Positions 5,838 through 13,174 are shown, counted from the first letter of the stretch. The stretch is 16,339 bases of DNA from Acidimicrobiaceae bacterium (GCA_003453695.1 DMNK01000153.1:3521-19859), one strand, 5' to 3'. Numbers and translations: made by a program. The notes: generated by a model from the sequence alone, not told the origin.

Positions 5838-7514
5838 TCAGTGCTCCTTTGTCGTCTGAACGAAAACCGCCGAAACCAGGGGCTGCGCTCGGTCCTCGGC
5901 GTCCAGCACGGCCCCGTCGTTGTCGATGAGCCGCACCCCGCCCACCGTGGCCGCCACGAGAAGCCGCACGTCGCCCTGGAGCCGATCGGGCACTCGCAGA
6001 TCTCCGGCCCCGACCGCCTCGGCGTAGTCGGGCGTGACGAGCGGCTCCCCGGTGAGCTCCGCCCACATGGCGGCGTGCACCACGTCCGCGTCGCGTGCTC
6101 CGCTGCGGATCCGGGACAGACCGGCGGCGAGGGCCCGCCGCAGGGAACGGGCCGCCACCCGGGCCTCGGGCCGCAGCCGGGCATTGCGGCTGGACAGCGC
6201 CACGCCGTCGGGGTCGCGCACCGTGGCACAGCCCACCACCTCGACCGGCAGGGACAGGTCCGCCACCAGGCGGCGCACCACGGCCAGCTGCTGGAAGTCC
6301 TTCTCGCCGAAATACGCCCGGCACCGGCCCGCCAGTGCGAACAGTTTGGTCACCACTGTGGCCACACCGTCGAAGTGGCCGGGACGCGACGTCCCCTCGA
6401 GGACCTCGGTCAGGCCCGCCACGTGCACGGTGGCAGCCGGGGGCTCGGGGTGGCCGGGGTACATCTCCTCCACGCCCGGCGCGAACACGATCTTGGCGCC
6501 GGCCCGAGCCGCCAGGGCGACGTCACTGGGCAGGTCCCGCCGGTAGGCGGCGAGGTCAGCCGGATCGTCGAACTGCAGGGGGTTCACGAAGACCGTGACT
6601 ACCGCCGTGTCGCACTCTGCCGCCGCCTGCTCGATCAACGCCCGATGTCCGGCGTGCAGGGCGCCCATGGTGGGCACGAGCCCGACTGTCCGGCCACGGG
6701 CGCGCTCGGTGTCCATCGCCAGCGAGAAGGCGCGTGCGCTGGTCACCACCAGCGGCTCAGCCGTGGGCTCAGCGAGCGACTCAGCCGTCGGCACGGCAGC
6801 GTGACGTCGCTCGGCCAGACGGCGGGCCAAGGCCACGCCGGCGTCGTATCCCGGCAGGTCCTCGGGATCGAGTGCGGAGCGGTGACGGTCGATGGTGGCC
6901 TGGTCGCCACGCGCCGCCGGGCCGGTGAGCGCTGCCGCCGCCCCGAGGTCGGCCACGTCGACGAGGGCGTGGCGGGCCAGTCCCGTGAACGCCTCGACGT
7001 CCAGGCCGGCGGAGGCGGCCACCCGCTCCACCTGCCCCAGCAGGGCCACCACGTGGTTGGAGGCGATGCAGGCGGCTGCGTGGTAGGCGGCGCGGTCCTC
7101 GTCGGCCACCTCGACGACTCGCCCGCCGAGCAGGCCGGCCAGTTCCCGGGACAGCGGGTCACCGGCCACGGCGAAGGTGATGCCGCTGCGCAGCCGGACC
7201 CGGCCCACCTCGGCCGAAGGCAGGGGGGCGAGCGGGTGGAGGGCGGCCCGCCGGCGGTGGGGCGCCAGCACGTCGAGGCCGAGCGCCCCCGACAGGTGCA
7301 TGACGACCGTGTCGTCCACCGGTGCCACGGCAGACGCCACGGAGGGCAGGGCGGCGTCGGGCGTGGCCAGCACGAGCAGGTCGACGCCGGCCGCGGCGGC
7401 GCGCAGGTCGTCACCGCGGCCGAGGAGGCCCACGACGTCACATCCCACGTCCACCAAGGCGCCGGCCAGCGACCGGCCGGCACGACCCGGCCCGACGAGG
7501 CGTACTGAGAGCAC
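5838..7514 (-). CDS. panC: DUF2520 (Rossmann) - pantothenate synthetase fusion
   Basis: One uninterrupted 558-residue frame holding two proteins that are separate neighbours in M. tuberculosis (Rv3603c and PanC). Residues 1-235 are a Rossmann/DUF2520 protein: VGPGRAG at 7-13 (NAD(P) loop), LHPLAPL at 92-98, YHAAACIASNHVVAL at 144-158, LTGPAARGD at 196-204. Residues about 255-558 are a complete pantoate-beta-alanine ligase: VPTMGALHAGH at 280-290 (ATP-binding HxGH), FVNPLQF, GEKDFQQ at 403-409, SSRNARL at 441-447. PanC joins pantoate and beta-alanine with ATP. DUF2520 proteins resemble NAD(P)-dependent beta-hydroxyacid dehydrogenases, so a ketopantoate reductase-like role is possible but unproven. 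The junction is a Pro/Ala/Glu linker made of a 12-bp triplicate. GTG start at 7514 with AAAGGGG 4 nt upstream. Internal GTGs near codon 256 could give free PanC but lack a good Shine-Dalgarno. Confidence 0.93.
   Translation of the reverse strand: MLSVRLVGPGRAGRSLAGALVDVGCDVVGLLGRGDDLRAAAAGVDLLVLATPDAALPSVASAVAPVDDTVVMHLSGALGLDVLAPHRRRAALHPLAPLPSAEVGRVRLRSGITFAVAGDPLSRELAGLLGGRVVEVADEDRAAYHAAACIASNHVVALLGQVERVAASAGLDVEAFTGLARHALVDVADLGAAAALTGPAARGDQATIDRHRSALDPEDLPGYDAGVALARRLAERRHAAVPTAESLAEPTAEPLVVTSARAFSLAMDTERARGRTVGLVPTMGALHAGHRALIEQAAAECDTAVVTVFVNPLQFDDPADLAAYRRDLPSDVALAARAGAKIVFAPGVEEMYPGHPEPPAATVHVAGLTEVLEGTSRPGHFDGVATVVTKLFALAGRCRAYFGEKDFQQLAVVRRLVADLSLPVEVVGCATVRDPDGVALSSRNARLRPEARVAARSLRRALAAGLSRIRSGARDADVVHAAMWAELTGEPLVTPDYAEAVGAGDLRVPDRLQGDVRLLVAATVGGVRLIDNDGAVLDAEDRAQPLVSAVFVQTTKEH
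6756..6791. repeat. 12-bp tandem repeat x3 at the DUF2520-PanC junction
   Basis: Units begin at 6756, 6768 and 6780 (ctcagccgtggg, ctcagcgagcga, ctcagccgtcgg). On the minus strand they encode Pro-Thr-Ala-Glu, Ser-Leu-Ala-Glu, Pro-Thr-Ala-Glu, exactly in the linker between the two domains. Confidence 0.8.
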
Positions 7515-7572
7515 CGGACCCCTTTCTGCGCTCCAGCCCCGAGCCGGGTGCCGGTCGCGTCAGGTGATCGGA

Positions 7573-8031
7573 TTAGTCGAGAGGAATACTACCCGCAGGG
7601 ACGACCGAACCACCAGCGCTGGCCAGGGCCTCGGGCGGGACGACCTCAGGCGCCAGGTCGGCGAGCGGCGCCAGCACGAAACGCCGCTCCCACATCCTCG
7701 GATGCGGAACGACCAGGTCCGGCTCGTCCACCTGGAGCTCGTCGACGAGCAGCACGTCCACGTCGAGGGTGCGGGGGCCGAGACGGACGGTTCGCTCCCG
7801 GCCCGCTTCGGCCTCCAGCCGCTGGGCCAGCTCGAGCAGCTCCCGGGGCGAGCGTTCGGTGTCCAGCTCGACCACCACGTTGAGATAGGGGGGCTGGCCG
7901 GGAGGTCCTCCCACAGGCTCGGTCTCGTACACGGGCGACACGGCGACGAGGTCGGGGAGGCCGAGCACGGCGCTGCGCAGCTGCCCCCACCGGTCACCCA
8001 GGTTGGCGCCGAGCCCGAGAAAGGCGCGCAC
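7573..8031 (-). CDS. folK: HPPK, 2-amino-4-hydroxy-6-hydroxymethyldihydropteridine diphosphokinase
   Basis: Transfers pyrophosphate from ATP to hydroxymethyldihydropterin, making the substrate of FolP. 152 residues. Motifs: FLGLGANLGDR at 4-14, SPVYETEPVGGPPGQPPYLN at 32-51, GPRTLDVDVLL at 85-95 with the Mg-binding Asp90 and Asp92, and VPHPRMWERRFVL at 108-120. GTG start at 8031, 28 bp past the folB stop, with a GGAG further upstream at suboptimal spacing. The neighbours folB and folP supply the steps before and after. Length and motifs are normal. Confidence 0.95.
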   Translation of the reverse strand: MRAFLGLGANLGDRWGQLRSAVLGLPDLVAVSPVYETEPVGGPPGQPPYLNVVVELDTERSPRELLELAQRLEAEAGRERTVRLGPRTLDVDVLLVDELQVDEPDLVVPHPRMWERRFVLAPLADLAPEVVPPEALASAGGSVVPAGSIPLD

Positions 8032-8059
8032 GACCGGCCCTGCTCCCTACCCGTCAGCG

Positions 8060-8428
8060 CTAGCGGCGACGGGTGATCCGCACCCCCGCCGATCGCAGGT
8101 CCCGGGGGACGGGGGGTCGGAGCTTGCGCACCGACACCGTCACGGCGGACAGATGGGGATCGGACAGCACGGCGGCGGCCACCTCCTCGGCCAGCGTCTC
8201 CAGCAGGTGGCGGGGCGGCCCTTCGATCACCTGCGCCGCCACCTCGATGGCGGCCGCGTAGTCGGCGGTGACGGCGAGGTCGTCAGCGCGGGACTCGGTG
8301 ACGCTGTCCGCCAGATACAGGTCGAGGTCCACCTCGAAGGGCTGCGGATTGCGTCGCTCCGCCTCGCCGACGCCGTGGACGGCCTCGAGGCGAAGGCCGC
8401 GGAGCTCCACGCGGTCTCCGCCCGCCAT
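8060..8428 (-). CDS. folB: Dihydroneopterin aldolase
   Basis: Cleaves dihydroneopterin to 6-hydroxymethyldihydropterin and glycolaldehyde. About 122 residues from ATG at 8428. MAGGDRVELRGLRLEAVHGV matches the MADRIELRGL...HGV opening of the M. tuberculosis enzyme. SRADDLAVTADYAAAIEVAA, EGPPRHLLETLAEEVA and the Lys in VSVRKLRPPVP (the catalytic Lys region) fit the family. Other starts are possible: GTG at 8461 overlapping the upstream stop (GTGA, 133 residues) or GTG at 8410 preceded by GGAG. I prefer 8428 on homology. Stop TAG at 8060. Confidence 0.93.
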   Translation of the reverse strand: MAGGDRVELRGLRLEAVHGVGEAERRNPQPFEVDLDLYLADSVTESRADDLAVTADYAAAIEVAAQVIEGPPRHLLETLAEEVAAAVLSDPHLSAVTVSVRKLRPPVPRDLRSAGVRITRRR

Positions 8429-8457
8429 CCCGGGATCGCCTGCGCCCGCCGCCGCCG

Positions 8458-8979
8458 TCACTCCTTGCTCTCTTGGGGTTCGGAGGGGAGATCGGCCGCT
8501 TGGGTGACGAGGTCGCGCCCCACCGGACCCATCTGGTGGCCGACGAGCCGCTCGACCACGGCGATGGCCTGCGCGCCACCGGGCAACCGGTTGGACCACA
8601 GCAGGAACCCACCGATCACGCCCATCACGCGGTCACCCAGCTCTTCTTGATGGAGCAGCACCCGTTCGCCGCTGCGCAACCAGGCATCGATGTTCTCGTA
8701 CAGCTCGAGGAGCTGCTCGCGTACGTCACCGGCCGACGGCAGCGGGAAGTGGGACCATTCCAGGCCGCCTTCCTCGTACGCAGCCAGATTGTGCGGCGAG
8801 GGCAGCAGCGACACCGCCCGGTTGAAGCCCTGGACGCGCAGCCAGATGATCTCCTCCTGGCGCCGCACCCGCCGGTGGTTGGGGGCAAAGCCGCCCGGCC
8901 GCTCGCTCACGGCCAGCTGCTCCTTCACCACCCAGGTGAAGTTGCGCGGAGAGATGCCCGCCGCCCATTTGCCCCTCAC
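8458..8979 (-). CDS. Dual-specificity-phosphatase-like protein with degenerate active site, in the folate operon
   Basis: 173 residues, no name that I recognise. The order of elements matches the DSP/PTP fold: NFTWVVKEQLAVSERPG at 13-29 (like the 'F.WV..G.LA.S..P' opening), AVSLLP at 55-60, WSHFPLPS at 75-82, then AWLRSGERVLLHQEELGDRV at 99-118 followed by helices (GVIGGFLLWSNRLPGGAQAI). At the place of the P-loop HCxxGxxR it has H110-Q111-E-E-L-G-D-R117: His and Arg are kept, the catalytic Cys is Gln. It is therefore probably a pseudophosphatase, if the fold assignment holds. GTG start at 8979 overlaps the folP stop (GTGA), with AAGGGA 6 nt upstream; the stop lies 29 bp before folB. Placement between folP and folB suggests a role tied to folate synthesis, but this is inference. 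Confidence 0.82.
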   Translation of the reverse strand: MRGKWAAGISPRNFTWVVKEQLAVSERPGGFAPNHRRVRRQEEIIWLRVQGFNRAVSLLPSPHNLAAYEEGGLEWSHFPLPSAGDVREQLLELYENIDAWLRSGERVLLHQEELGDRVMGVIGGFLLWSNRLPGGAQAIAVVERLVGHQMGPVGRDLVTQAADLPSEPQESKE

Positions 8980-9815
8980 GGAAGTCCCTTCGATGCACCC
9001 GACGCCACCGGGGGGGCGCAGGCGGTGTCGGAGAGCCGGGTCTCACCCACCAGCTCCGCAGCTTGCACGGCGGCGGCCACGTCGTGCACCCGGACCATCG
9101 ACGCGCCGGCCAGCATGGCCCACACCGCCGTGGCCAGCGACCCGGGCAGACGGTCGTCCACGCCCGCCGCGGCGCCGTCGGGGCCGGGCGCCAGTCGCCC
9201 GAGGAAGCCCTTGCGGCTGGTCCCCACCAGCACGGGGAAGCCGCTCGCCACCAGCTCAGGGAGATGACGAAGGAGGGACAGGTTGTGGGCGGCCGTCTTG
9301 CCGAAGCCGATCCCCGGGTCGATCCAGAGGTCCTCGACCCCGGCCTCCCGAGCCTCGTCGGCGCGACGGCGGAGGAAGCCGAAGACCTCGGCTACCACGT
9401 CTTCGTAGTGAGGATCGTCCTGCATGGTGGCGGGGGTGCCCCGCATGTGCATGGCGACGTATCCGACCCTGGCGTGGGCGGCCACCGGCCACAGCGACGC
9501 CGAGATGTCGTTCAGCACCGTGGCGCCGGCGGCGACGGCGGCCTCGGCCACGGCCGACTTGGCGGTGTCGACCGACACCCGCACGTGCGGCGCCAGCGCC
9601 TCGATCACCGGGATCACCCGAGCCAGCTCCTCGGCCTCCGGCACGGGCTGGGCCCCGGGGCGGCTCGACTCCCCCCCCACGTCGACGATGTCGGCCCCGG
9701 CTGTGGCCATGGACAGCCCGTGAGCGACGGCCGCCCCGGGATCGAGGAACCTGCCGCCGTCCGAGAAGGAATCGGGGGTGACGTTGAGCACGCCCATGAC
9801 CTTCGGCCTGGTCAT
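8976..9815 (-). CDS. folP: Dihydropteroate synthase
   Basis: Condenses hydroxymethyldihydropterin pyrophosphate with p-aminobenzoate; the sulfonamide target. 279 residues, TIM barrel. Signatures: MGVLNVTPDSFSDGG at 7-21, DVGGESSRPGA at 45-55, SVDTAKSAVAEAA at 81-93, NDIS at 102-105, DPGIGFGKTAAHN at 166-178, VGTSRKGFLG at 197-206, RVHDVAAA near the end. All residues expected for pterin and phosphate binding appear present. ATG start at 9815 has no Shine-Dalgarno; a TACGCT box lies exactly 6 nt upstream, so it may be a leaderless start. Overlaps the next gene by 4 nt. Confidence 0.95.
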   Translation of the reverse strand: MTRPKVMGVLNVTPDSFSDGGRFLDPGAAVAHGLSMATAGADIVDVGGESSRPGAQPVPEAEELARVIPVIEALAPHVRVSVDTAKSAVAEAAVAAGATVLNDISASLWPVAAHARVGYVAMHMRGTPATMQDDPHYEDVVAEVFGFLRRRADEAREAGVEDLWIDPGIGFGKTAAHNLSLLRHLPELVASGFPVLVGTSRKGFLGRLAPGPDGAAAGVDDRLPGSLATAVWAMLAGASMVRVHDVAAAVQAAELVGETRLSDTACAPPVASGASKGLP

Positions 9816-9821
9816 GAGGGG

Positions 9822-9827
9822 AGCGTA
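9822..9827 (-). promoter_or_regulatory. Possible -10 box of a leaderless folP transcript
   Basis: TACGCT (actinobacterial TANNNT type) lies 6 nt before the folP ATG, and the upstream sequence has no Shine-Dalgarno. This geometry puts +1 at or next to the A of the ATG. No clear -35 is visible. Confidence 0.3.
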
Positions 9828-9857
9828 GACGGAGGTTCTCAGCGTCCGTGTGGGACC

Positions 9858-10427
9858 TCAGCGGCCATGGACGAAATCCATGGCCTCGGCCCGGGTCCGG
9901 GGGTCGTCGCGGAACAGCCCCCGCACCGCCGAGGTGATGGTCAGGGTGCCGGGCTTCTTCACGCCCCTGATGGACATGCACAAGTGCTCGGCCTCCAGCA
10001 CCACGAGCACTCCCCGGGGGTCGAGCACCTCCTCCAGGGTGTCGGCGATCTGGGTGGTCATCCGTTCCTGCACCTGGAGCCGCCGGGCGTAGTGGTCGAC
10101 CAGGCGAGCGAGTTTGGACAGCCCGGTGATACGGCCGTCGTCGCCCGGGATGTAGGCGAGGTGCGCCTTGCCGATGAAAGGGATCATGTGGTGCTCGCAC
10201 AGCGAGGCGAAGGGGATGTCGCGCACCATCACCATCTCGTCGTGCTCGGCGGCGAAGGTCACCGTCAGGTGCCGGCCGGCATCGCCCTCGTGGCCGGCGA
10301 ACAGCTCCTCGAACATGCTCGCCACCCGGCCGGGTGTGGCCTGAAGCCCGTCTCGGTGGGGATCCTCGCCGATGGCCTCGAGCAACTCGAAGACGAGGCG
10401 CTCGACACGCTCCCTGTCGACACTCAC
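9858..10427 (-). CDS. folE: GTP cyclohydrolase I
   Basis: Converts GTP to dihydroneopterin triphosphate, the first step of folate synthesis. 189 residues, type IA. Zinc ligands are Cys77 and His80 in LCEHHMIPF and Cys150 in [36 protein letters not shown] at 27-46 and [20 protein letters not shown] at 102-121 are typical. The GTG start at 10427 is supported by GGGAGG 5-6 nt upstream. It lies 42 bp after hpt; the ftsH gene that often separates hpt and folE in Actinobacteria is absent. Confidence 0.96.
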   Translation of the reverse strand: MSVDRERVERLVFELLEAIGEDPHRDGLQATPGRVASMFEELFAGHEGDAGRHLTVTFAAEHDEMVMVRDIPFASLCEHHMIPFIGKAHLAYIPGDDGRITGLSKLARLVDHYARRLQVQERMTTQIADTLEEVLDPRGVLVVLEAEHLCMSIRGVKKPGTLTITSAVRGLFRDDPRTRAEAMDFVHGR

Positions 10428-10469
10428 GGGCGCCTCCCGGCCGGCGCGCCCGCGGCGATAGAAGGCACC

Positions 10470-11096
10470 TCAGTCCACGGGCACCGGGCCCTGGTAGACG
10501 CGAATGTCGGGAAGATTGCGATAGCGCTCGGCCACATCGAGGCCATAGCCCACCACGAAATCCGCCGGAATGTGGAACCCGACGTAGCGCAAGTCGATGT
10601 TCGCCCGCTGCCGACCTTCCTTCACGAGCAAGGCGCAGATCTCCAGGCTGGCGGGTCGCCGGGCCAGCAGGTTGCGCCGCAAGTAGGACAGGGTGAGCCC
10701 GCTGTCCACGATGTCTTCCACGACAAGGACGTGCCGGTCGGTGAGATCCGAGTCCAGGTCCTTCACGATCCGCACCACCCCACTGGTGGTCGTGGCGGAT
10801 CCGTAGGAGGCCACCGCCATGACGTCGATCTCCACCGGCTGTCGGATGGCTCGGGCCAGGTCGCTCATGAAGACGAAGGCGCCCTTCAAGACGCCCACCA
10901 GCAGGGGCGGACGTCCCTCGTAGTCGGCGGTGACGTCGTCGCCGAGCTCGCAGACGCGCTTGAGGAGCACGTCCTCCGGCACCACCACCCGCCCCAGGTC
11001 CGGGTCCCGCTCCCAGCGCTCGGCTACACCCACCGGGCGCAGGGCGCCGATGGGTTCCGCCTTGGCGGCGTCGCCGTGGCTCACGGCGGGCGACAC
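10470..11096 (-). CDS. hpt: Hypoxanthine (guanine) phosphoribosyltransferase
   Basis: Purine salvage: joins hypoxanthine or guanine to PRPP. About 204-208 residues. PRPP loop VLVVEDIVDSGLTL and the following SYLRRNLLARRPASLEICAL are diagnostic; LLVGVLKGAFVFMSDLARAI and VASYGSATTTSGVV (flexible loop) precede it, and YVGFHIPADFVVGYGLDVAE with RYRNLPDI (base-binding and C-terminal signature) follows. The start is uncertain: GTG at 11096 overlaps the tilS stop by one base (TAGTG), GTG at 11084 is 12 nt further in. Neither has a Shine-Dalgarno. The tilS-hpt pair is widely conserved. Confidence 0.94.
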   Translation of the reverse strand: MSPAVSHGDAAKAEPIGALRPVGVAERWERDPDLGRVVVPEDVLLKRVCELGDDVTADYEGRPPLLVGVLKGAFVFMSDLARAIRQPVEIDVMAVASYGSATTTSGVVRIVKDLDSDLTDRHVLVVEDIVDSGLTLSYLRRNLLARRPASLEICALLVKEGRQRANIDLRYVGFHIPADFVVGYGLDVAERYRNLPDIRVYQGPVPVD

Positions 11097-12055
11097 TACC
11101 GGAGGCCGGTGCCCGGATCCGATGGGCTGGCCACCGGACGAGCCGACAGCCGTCCGCGCGAACGCCGCACGCGGGTCGAGGGAGCCACGTCGGTGGCCCG
11201 CACCGCGCCGCTCGCCACTTCGAGCACCCGCTCCACGGCAGCGGCGTCGGGCGGGTAGCCGCCATCCACGCGCAACCAGCGGCGTACAGCCCGGCGCGCC
11301 AACGCCGGCGGCGAGGTGCAGAGCGCGCCGGCGTCGGCCGCATCGAGGTCGGCCGACAACGCCTCCAGCACCTCCGCCTCCTCCGCCATGAGGCGCGCTT
11401 GGCGAGCCAGTACCGGAACCATGTCCCGCCCCGACAACTCGTTGCACAGCGGCACCAGCTCGTGACGCACGCGGTTGCGGAGGAAGCGGCGGTCGCGGTT
11501 GCTCGGATCGTCGACCGGGCGGAAGCCGAGCGAGGCGCACAAGGCGTGGGTCTCGGCGCGCCGCAAGGAAAGCAGCGGATGCTCGACGCCGGGCCGCATA
11601 GCGGCCAGCCCGTCGCGGCCGGCACCGCGCAGCAGGTTGACGAGCACGGTCTCGGCTTGGTCGTCCATGGTGTGGCCGGTGGCGACGCCGGGGCCGAGCA
11701 CCCGGCGGCGGGCCCGGCGGGCCCGAGCTTCGAGGTTGGGCCCCGGGTCGACCCGTACCTGCTCGGTCCGGAAGCCGGCGCCGAGCCGGGCAGCGGCGTC
11801 GGCCACCACGTCGGCCTCGGCCTCCGATCCCCGGCGCAGTCCATGGTTCACGTGGACGGCGGTGGCCCGGCATCCCGCCGCCACCGCCAGGGCCAGCAGG
11901 GCGAGGGAGTCCGGCCCGCCCGACACGGCGCAGCGCAGCTCCGCTCCCGGCGGCGGGAAGCAACACCGGCCCAGGAGGGCATCGGCCGGGCCGGGCGTCA
12001 CCACGGAGCCGGGCGTCACCTTGGAGCCCGGCGTCACCAGGGAGCCCGGCGTCAC
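11096..12055 (-). CDS. tilS: tRNA(Ile)-lysidine synthase
   Basis: Modifies C34 of the CAU-anticodon tRNA-Ile to lysidine so that it reads AUA. 319 residues, the short actinobacterial form without the long C-terminal extension. The ATP PP-loop is SGGPDS at 45-50; GHTMDDQAETVLVNLLRG at 127-144 and NRDRRFLRNRVRHELVPL are family hallmarks. GTG start at 12055 overlaps the DUF2342 stop (GTGA). The first 22 residues are an odd repeat, VTPGS(L/K/V), from an 18-bp tandem array; several of these copies carry in-frame GTGs, so the true start could be at codon 1, 7, 13 or 18-19. A longer upstream open frame (to 12913) lies inside DUF2342 and is rejected. Confidence 0.93.
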   Translation of the reverse strand: MTPGSLVTPGSKVTPGSVVTPGPADALLGRCCFPPPGAELRCAVSGGPDSLALLALAVAAGCRATAVHVNHGLRRGSEAEADVVADAAARLGAGFRTEQVRVDPGPNLEARARRARRRVLGPGVATGHTMDDQAETVLVNLLRGAGRDGLAAMRPGVEHPLLSLRRAETHALCASLGFRPVDDPSNRDRRFLRNRVRHELVPLCNELSGRDMVPVLARQARLMAEEAEVLEALSADLDAADAGALCTSPPALARRAVRRWLRVDGGYPPDAAAVERVLEVASGAVRATDVAPSTRVRRSRGRLSARPVASPSDPGTGLR

Positions 12056-12056
12056 C
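11993..12056. repeat. 18-bp tandem repeat, about 3.6 copies, at the tilS start
   Basis: Units at 11993-12010, 12011-12028, 12029-12046 and a partial copy from 12047 share (c/g)ggcgtcaccNNggagcc; differences are confined to the first base and the NN. Read on the minus strand they give Val-Thr-Pro-Gly-Ser-X. The array spans the DUF2342/tilS overlap, so the last copy also contains the DUF2342 stop. Confidence 0.9.
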
Positions 12057-13140
12057 CGGTGGCCAGCTGGGGAGGGCCCACCCGGCTGATCCAGCGCCCC
12101 GGGTCCCGGATCTCCTCCATGGTGGGGAGCATCTCCGGGCCCTCCCAGACGCGGGCCAACAGCGGCGGGCCACCGGCGGCCTCCACAGCGGCGATGAACC
12201 GCTCCCCCATGGCGTACTGCTTGAGCTTGGCCTCGATGCCGAGGAGCTGCTGGAGGACGCGGGCCGGGAAGCTGGCCCGGGCCCGGCGCTCGCTGAGCAC
12301 GCTGGCGAACCGCTTGGCCTCGGGGATCTCCCCGGCGCCGGCCCGGCTCATGGTCACGTCCCCATGTCCCTCGAGCAGGCTCATGAGGGCTTGGATGCGC
12401 GAGATCACCTCGAGCTGCTCGGGCGGTGCCACCAGGCCCAGCAGCCCGGCCTCCTCGAGAGGGTTGTGCCCACCCCGCACGGCGTCGGCGGCGCGACGCA
12501 CGGCCTCGACGAAGCGGCGCGGATCGGGTGCGATCACCGACATGGCCTGGTCCACCTGCTCGAGGAAGTACGGCCGCAGCCAGGGCACGGCGACGAACTG
12601 GCATCGGTGCGTCACTTCGTGGAGGGCGATCCACAGGCGGAACTGCCGAGGGTCGAAGCGGTGCCGGCGCTCGAGGGCCACGATGTTGGGGCCCACGTAG
12701 GCCACGACGTCGCCGCTGTCGTCGCCCTCGGTCAGAAGCAGGTCGTACTGGCCGAGCACCCGCGTGGACATCCAGCCCAGGATGAAGCCGAGCTGTGCCC
12801 CGGCGGTGGTGCGAGCGGCGCCTCCCAGGGCGCCCCGCCCTGTCGAACCCTCGAGCCGCAACAGCAACGGCTCGAGCAGGCGGCGGAACGAGGCGATGTT
12901 GCGCTTCGCCCACTCGGCCCGGTCCACCACGATGCCGCGCGGGGGGCCCGATGCCGGGACGAGTCCGGTCTCCGCCACGACCAGGGTCTCGGCGCGGTCG
13001 GTGAACTCGGCGAAGTCGTCGCGCAGTTGGTTCTCGGTGGAGGCGTCGAGGGGCGGGGTGGACGGTCCCAGGGGAGCACGTCCGGAGGCGAACCAGGTGG
13101 CGACGCGTTCAGCGGTCTCCCACGACACCGGCCCTGCCAT
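12052..13140 (-). CDS. DUF2342/Zincin_2 zinc metalloprotease-like, F420-associated family
   Basis: 362 residues. The zinc motif HEVTH (His174, Glu175, His178) sits in LWIALHEVTHRCQFVAVPWL, and E257-G-H-G-D is a candidate for the third ligand. The ending EEIRDPGRWISRVGPP and the YAMGERFIAAVEAAGGPPLL segment are typical of the 'coenzyme F420 biosynthesis-associated' hydrolase family (TIGR03883/TIGR03624, Pfam Zincin_2). The molecular function is unknown; the F420 link comes from phylogenetic co-occurrence, not biochemistry. No signal peptide, so probably cytoplasmic. In M. tuberculosis the homologue Rv3626c also precedes tilS and hpt. ATG start at 13140; Shine-Dalgarno weak. Confidence 0.88.
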   Translation of the reverse strand: MAGPVSWETAERVATWFASGRAPLGPSTPPLDASTENQLRDDFAEFTDRAETLVVAETGLVPASGPPRGIVVDRAEWAKRNIASFRRLLEPLLLRLEGSTGRGALGGAARTTAGAQLGFILGWMSTRVLGQYDLLLTEGDDSGDVVAYVGPNIVALERRHRFDPRQFRLWIALHEVTHRCQFVAVPWLRPYFLEQVDQAMSVIAPDPRRFVEAVRRAADAVRGGHNPLEEAGLLGLVAPPEQLEVISRIQALMSLLEGHGDVTMSRAGAGEIPEAKRFASVLSERRARASFPARVLQQLLGIEAKLKQYAMGERFIAAVEAAGGPPLLARVWEGPEMLPTMEEIRDPGRWISRVGPPQLATG

Positions 13141-13174
13141 CGGGCCAGTCTAGGGAGGGCCGGTCAGGCGGTAC

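Noticed and set aside
5430..7508. 692-codon plus-strand open frame
   Set aside because: Antisense of panD and DUF2520-PanC; His/Gly/Arg/Gln-rich product with no domain. The minus genes have full motifs.
9063..11258. 731-codon plus-strand open frame
   Set aside because: Antisense of folP, folE and hpt; composition reflects GC-rich third positions on the other strand.
9256..11844. 862-codon minus-strand open frame
   Set aside because: Runs out of frame through tilS, hpt, folE and folP, all of which have clear motifs in their own frames.
11096..12913. 605-residue version of TilS
   Set aside because: The extra N-terminus is the out-of-frame reading of DUF2342; the GTGA overlap at 12055 is the natural start.
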